From an uncultured Oscillospiraceae bacterium (lineage in GTDB: Bacteria; Bacillota; Clostridia; Oscillospirales; Ruminococcaceae): a DNA stretch of 54,185 nt. The stretch covers positions 1 to 54,185 of the forward strand of contig CAJFOJ010000054.1 in NCBI GenBank assembly GCA_904396495.1. Reading direction: 5' to 3'. This document shows, in pieces, positions 51,389 through 54,185 of this stretch. The notes beneath the pieces are model-generated. The model did no database searches. It was not told the DNA's origin and saw only the letters and a list, made by a program, of their open reading frames with translations. Each line of letters begins with the position of its first letter. Positions within the stretch are counted from its first letter, which is position 1. Made by a program: the position numbers and the translations under genes.

Positions 51389-53023
51389 ATGAAAAGATCA
51401 ACCAAAGTTATGCTGTCCGCCCTGGTTTTGAGCTGTATCTGCAGTTTATTTGCCGCCACTTCCGTATCGGCAAAAGAATACTACGGAAACGACGACAAGG
51501 GCTATCAGTGGACCTTTGATGACACCACTAACACTATTACCTACCGTACCGGCCATTACGACGGAGAGGAAACCGATATTTACGATATTTTTTCAGATAT
51601 CAAAAATCTCGTCCTCGCCGATGACATCACCGCCTTCGGTGACTTTAACTACTTCCCCGAGCTGGAAAGCGTCACTATTGGCAAGGGGATTTCCTTTAAT
51701 GAAGGCTATACTCTCAATTTACCCTATACTGCTAAAGAATTCATCGTCGCCAGCGACCATCCTACTTTAGCGGTATACGACGGCGCAGTATATTCCAAGG
51801 ACTATCAAACCCTGTACTGCTGCCCTTCCTTAAAGGACACCTTGAGAATTCACCCTAACTGTAGGGTGTTCGCCTCCAGTCGCTCAGTTTCCAAAGAATT
51901 TCAAGTGGACTCTACTAACCGTTATTTTTCAGTATACGACGGCGCACTCTACTCCAAGGACTACTCTGAGCTGATTGTAGCGCCTCAGGACAAGGACACC
52001 TTGGCGCTCCACCACAACGTTCAGGAAGTAGACCTCTCCCACCGCCCTCTCCAAGCTTATAGGATATCCTCTACCAATGGAAATTTCTCGGTCTACGATG
52101 GTATGTTGTACTCCGAGGACTTCACCCAGCTCATCGCCTGCCCTTCTGAGAAAAACTCCTTTGCGTTCCATCCCGATCTTGATACGGTGTGTTCCAATAC
52201 CTTTGAGACCATGAGTTTTGGTACCATTGTCTTTCCGGAAGGCACTACTACCCTGCAGGCCTACTCCTTTAACGGCTGCGAAGGCAACGTCGTCGTGCCA
52301 GATACCCTTGTGAATTTTGAATCCGACCGGTATGGAGATTGGAATGCTTACGGCAGGTGTATCCTCCTATGCTCTTCCCGCAATACCGCTGCCAGCGAAT
52401 TGGGCACTGTCCTCTCTGACGCCGAATTCAACCGCTACTATTCGACGGGCGGCACCGCTGACTCCGGCTGGGTACAGAACGGCGACGACTGGTATTATTA
52501 CAGCCCTGAAACCGGTGAGATGCTGACGGGCTTCCAGCGCATTGACGGCAAGGCCTACTATTTTGGCGCCAACGGAGCACGGGAGCACGACAAATGGAAA
52601 AAGATCGGTAACGACTGGTATTACCTCAATTCCTACGGCGCGGGCGCCGTCAAATGCTGGCTATTGAGCGGCGGCAAATGGTACTTTATGCAGGCAGACG
52701 GCTCCATGGCCCGGAGCCAGTGGATTAAATGGTACAACAAGTGGTATTATGTGGGTTCCGACGGCGCTATGTACGCTAACCGATGGATCAAATCCTCCGG
52801 TAAATGGTACTATGTGGATTCCACTGGCCTCATGAGCACCAACCGATGGATCAAATCCTCCGGCAAATGGTATTACGTCGGCTCCGACGGCGCCATGTAC
52901 GAGAATAAGTGGGTTTATTCTTCCAACAAGTGGTACTATGTGGGCGCTGACGGTGCCATGTACGCAAACCGTTACACCCCTGACGGCTATTGGGTTAATA
53001 GTTCAGGCGTATGGGTACAGTAG
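51389..53023 (+). CDS. Secreted protein with cell-wall-binding repeats
   Basis: 544 residues. A signal peptide (VMLSALVLSCICSLFAATSVSA, cleavage near A28) leads into an ectodomain with a BspA-like leucine-rich flavour: three copies of a unit around V-Y-D-G-x-x-Y-S-x-D at about 130, 192 and 236. From about residue 366 to the end come roughly eight aromatic repeats of the type W-I-K-x-x-x-K-W-Y-Y-V-x-x-x-G-x-M, like choline/glucan-binding (CW_binding) modules. Probably exported and held non-covalently on the surface. ATG with AAAGGAAG upstream; own terminator. Role unknown. Confidence 0.88.
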   Translation: MKRSTKVMLSALVLSCICSLFAATSVSAKEYYGNDDKGYQWTFDDTTNTITYRTGHYDGEETDIYDIFSDIKNLVLADDITAFGDFNYFPELESVTIGKGISFNEGYTLNLPYTAKEFIVASDHPTLAVYDGAVYSKDYQTLYCCPSLKDTLRIHPNCRVFASSRSVSKEFQVDSTNRYFSVYDGALYSKDYSELIVAPQDKDTLALHHNVQEVDLSHRPLQAYRISSTNGNFSVYDGMLYSEDFTQLIACPSEKNSFAFHPDLDTVCSNTFETMSFGTIVFPEGTTTLQAYSFNGCEGNVVVPDTLVNFESDRYGDWNAYGRCILLCSSRNTAASELGTVLSDAEFNRYYSTGGTADSGWVQNGDDWYYYSPETGEMLTGFQRIDGKAYYFGANGAREHDKWKKIGNDWYYLNSYGAGAVKCWLLSGGKWYFMQADGSMARSQWIKWYNKWYYVGSDGAMYANRWIKSSGKWYYVDSTGLMSTNRWIKSSGKWYYVGSDGAMYENKWVYSSNKWYYVGADGAMYANRYTPDGYWVNSSGVWVQ

Positions 53024-53041
53024 AACATATTATCAAAATAT

Positions 53042-53065
53042 CCGCCGGCTATGCCGGCGGTTTTC
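53042..53065 (+). terminator. Terminator of the secreted-protein gene
   Basis: CCGCCGGC, loop TAT, GCCGGCGG, then TTTTC. Confidence 0.88.
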
Positions 53066-53256
53066 TTATGCGGGTATAACCCGCTGATACTGGCAGTCAT
53101 TACAATGGCATATACGGTCTGATATCTGCAAAAGTTTATTACTTGCTACCCTTAAAAAGGCCTTAGTATTCTTTAAATGTTAGTTGATCCTGAGGCCACG
53201 AATGGGCCGGACAACTGCATTGCTGACTCATGGCGGGCCCCTTTAGGGGCGGCCTT

Positions 53257-53517
53257 TTATGTCTCGGTATTCTTGCTACCCGTAAACGGGTCTATGAACT
53301 CCTTCAAACTCATTTGGTCTGCTATTTGATCTTCTGTCAGCTGGCGTTTGATGTACTCTTGAATCTGCTTCTTATTCCTCCCAACTGTGTCTACATAATA
53401 CCCTCGTACCCAAAAATGCCGATCTCCATAGAGGAGTTGTCCTATATCTTTTCTGATTTGTCCATATATCGCCATCCTACGATACTTTGGGGCAAATACG
53501 ATACTGTTCTCAATCAC
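53257..53517 (-). pseudogene. tnpA: IS200/IS605-type transposase TnpA remnant, internally deleted
   Basis: The 86-residue frame starts IVFAPKYRRMAIYGQIRKDIG, the N-terminal strand of TnpA Y1 transposases, then jumps straight to YGDRHFWVRGYYVDTVGRN and ends in the typical SLKEFIDPFTG. About 60 middle residues, including the catalytic HUH motif (usual form P-D-H-x-H), are absent, while the tyrosine-bearing C-terminal helix (IQEYIKRQ) remains. It cannot be an active transposase. GTG start. A stem (GCCCC, TTTA, GGGGC) at about 53236-53249 resembles the end hairpin of such elements. Confidence 0.8.
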
Positions 53518-53601
53518 ACAGGGCTATATGAATACCGGCATGGCAAATTGCTGATGCACTTGAGATTTACCTTTGAATCATTAAACAGTCCCGGAGAATA
53601 T

Positions 53602-53967
53602 ATGCGGTACTATCGCCAACTGCGTGGGCTTACCACAAGGCAACTTGCAGAGAAGTTAAACATCGTCCCAGCTACAGTTCTCGGCTATGAACAGGGGCGT
53701 TTCCCGATACCGTATGAAATTTCCATAGCTACGGCTGAAATACTGCATATATCCAAAGAACTGCTGTTTGATGATTTTTGTATTTTCATAAGTGCGCCAT
53801 ATACGGAGCTATTACATACGGTCAGAAAGCGTTATGGACTTAACCAAGTTGATTTTGCCGAAAAAGCCGGTATTTCTCCGAGTATATATGCGAAATGGGA
53901 GTCGGGCAGCCGCAGACCGTCAAGGAAAATGTATCAACAATTAAAAGTAATCTATCCCGAAATATAA
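53602..53967 (+). CDS. Double helix-turn-helix (XRE-type) regulator
   Basis: About 121 residues with two tandem XRE/Cro-like domains: MRYYRQLRGLTTRQLAEKLNIVPATVLGYEQGR, then TVRKRYGLNQVDFAEKAGISPSIYAKWESGSRRPS. Such proteins are common in mobile elements and phage-like regions. The frame is open upstream to 53230, but that part is antisense to the tnpA remnant. I start at ATG 53602 with GGAGA 4-5 nt upstream; the in-frame ATG at 53554 is an alternative and its intervening sequence also looks protein-like. The gene may have been truncated by the insertion. Confidence 0.7.
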   Translation: MRYYRQLRGLTTRQLAEKLNIVPATVLGYEQGRFPIPYEISIATAEILHISKELLFDDFCIFISAPYTELLHTVRKRYGLNQVDFAEKAGISPSIYAKWESGSRRPSRKMYQQLKVIYPEI

Positions 53968-53971
53968 TATT

Positions 53972-54003
53972 GAGCGTGCTCACCCGAAACGGTGGGTACG
54001 CTC
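53972..54003 (+). terminator. Terminator of the HTH gene
   Basis: GAGCGTGCTCACC pairs, with two mismatches, with GGTGGGTACGCTC, followed by ATTTC. Confidence 0.55.
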
Positions 54004-54077
54004 ATTTCTATCCGCACATTCGATTCTTTCGGTCACCTACGGTACAATGATTGCAGAAAGCGAAAGGAGAACCGGTG

Positions 54078-54185
54078 ATGAAGCAAAAATACTATCTTGT
54101 GCTAAACGATCAGGAGCATCGGCTTATAATTGAGAGCATGAACCAATTAAGAAATAAGCTTATTGCTGACGGCAAGTACACCGAT
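54078..54185 (+). CDS. Small protein, truncated by the window edge
   Basis: Opens MKQKYYLVLNDQEHRL and runs to the last base without a stop. AAAGGAGA lies 7 nt upstream of ATG 54078. It resembles short proteins found beside HTH regulators in clostridial integrative elements, but I cannot assign a function from 36 residues. Confidence 0.6.
   Translation, partial: MKQKYYLVLNDQEHRLIIESMNQLRNKLIADGKYTD

Noticed and set aside
53230..53601. N-terminal extension of the HTH regulator
   Set aside because: Most of it is antisense to the tnpA remnant and does not resemble HTH protein N-termini.

Overview
The window looks like chromosomal DNA of an endospore-forming, Gram-positive member of Clostridia, most like the Oscillospirales/Ruminococcaceae. 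The evidence is a complete spoIIIA operon (AA to AH), GatCAB, an ArgR/RecN/NadK/TlyA/Dxs cluster in the usual Firmicutes order, strong purine-rich ribosome binding sites, frequent TTG/GTG starts, a moderate GC content and a perfect CIRCE element. No rRNA, tRNA or CRISPR array was seen.

Layout. 1-123: hairpins at the edge. 124-2438 (-): GNAT acetyltransferase and MATE exporter. 2674-4438 (+): cytidine deaminase and pyrimidine-nucleoside phosphorylase (nucleoside salvage). 4624-7164 (-): CmpB-like membrane protein, PgsA, AI-2E family permease. 7525-8370 (+): DegV, behind a promoter whose start site lies in a long palindrome. 8457-9515 (-): an AT-rich ArsR-type regulator of foreign appearance. 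9642-20210 (-): recN, argR, nadK, tlyA, dxs, a divergent PAP2 protein, ispA, xseB, xseA, a TsaD paralogue, nusB and an Asp23 protein. Several of these genes overlap by a few bases, so translation is probably coupled. 20449-25786 (-): the spoIIIA operon.

25940-31978 (+): a TIGR04076 protein, an aldose-epimerase-like protein, then the most interesting region. A sigma-A promoter, a 13-codon leader ORF encoding an Arg-Ile-Arg motif, and a series of terminator-like hairpins precede an RsgA-like GTPase and HflX. This looks like ribosome-stalling attenuation of two ribosome-acting GTPases. A YtaF-like membrane protein and an aldo/keto reductase follow. 32297-37616 (-): gatB, gatA, gatC, ligA. 37868-40607 (+): a GT4 glycosyltransferase and an FAD-dependent oxidoreductase. 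40907-41335 (+): a small heat-shock protein downstream of a CIRCE box.

41540-49041 (+) is a carbohydrate locus: SIS-domain protein, GntR regulator with its own operators, ABC solute-binding lipoprotein, two permeases, Gfo/Idh/MocA dehydrogenase and FGGY kinase. No ATPase gene is present, so a shared ATPase elsewhere is implied. 49082-50947 (-): a small membrane protein and the magnesium transporter MgtE. MgtE has a leader of about 245 nt with hairpins and overlapping short ORFs but no M-box that I can recognise. 51389-53023 (+): a secreted protein with choline/glucan-binding-type repeats. 53257-54185: an internally deleted IS200-type transposase remnant, a double-HTH regulator, and the start of a small protein that runs off the edge.

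Coordinates of start codons were chosen from ribosome binding sites, family start patterns and overlaps with neighbouring stops. Family assignments are from memory of conserved motifs; no database search was run.
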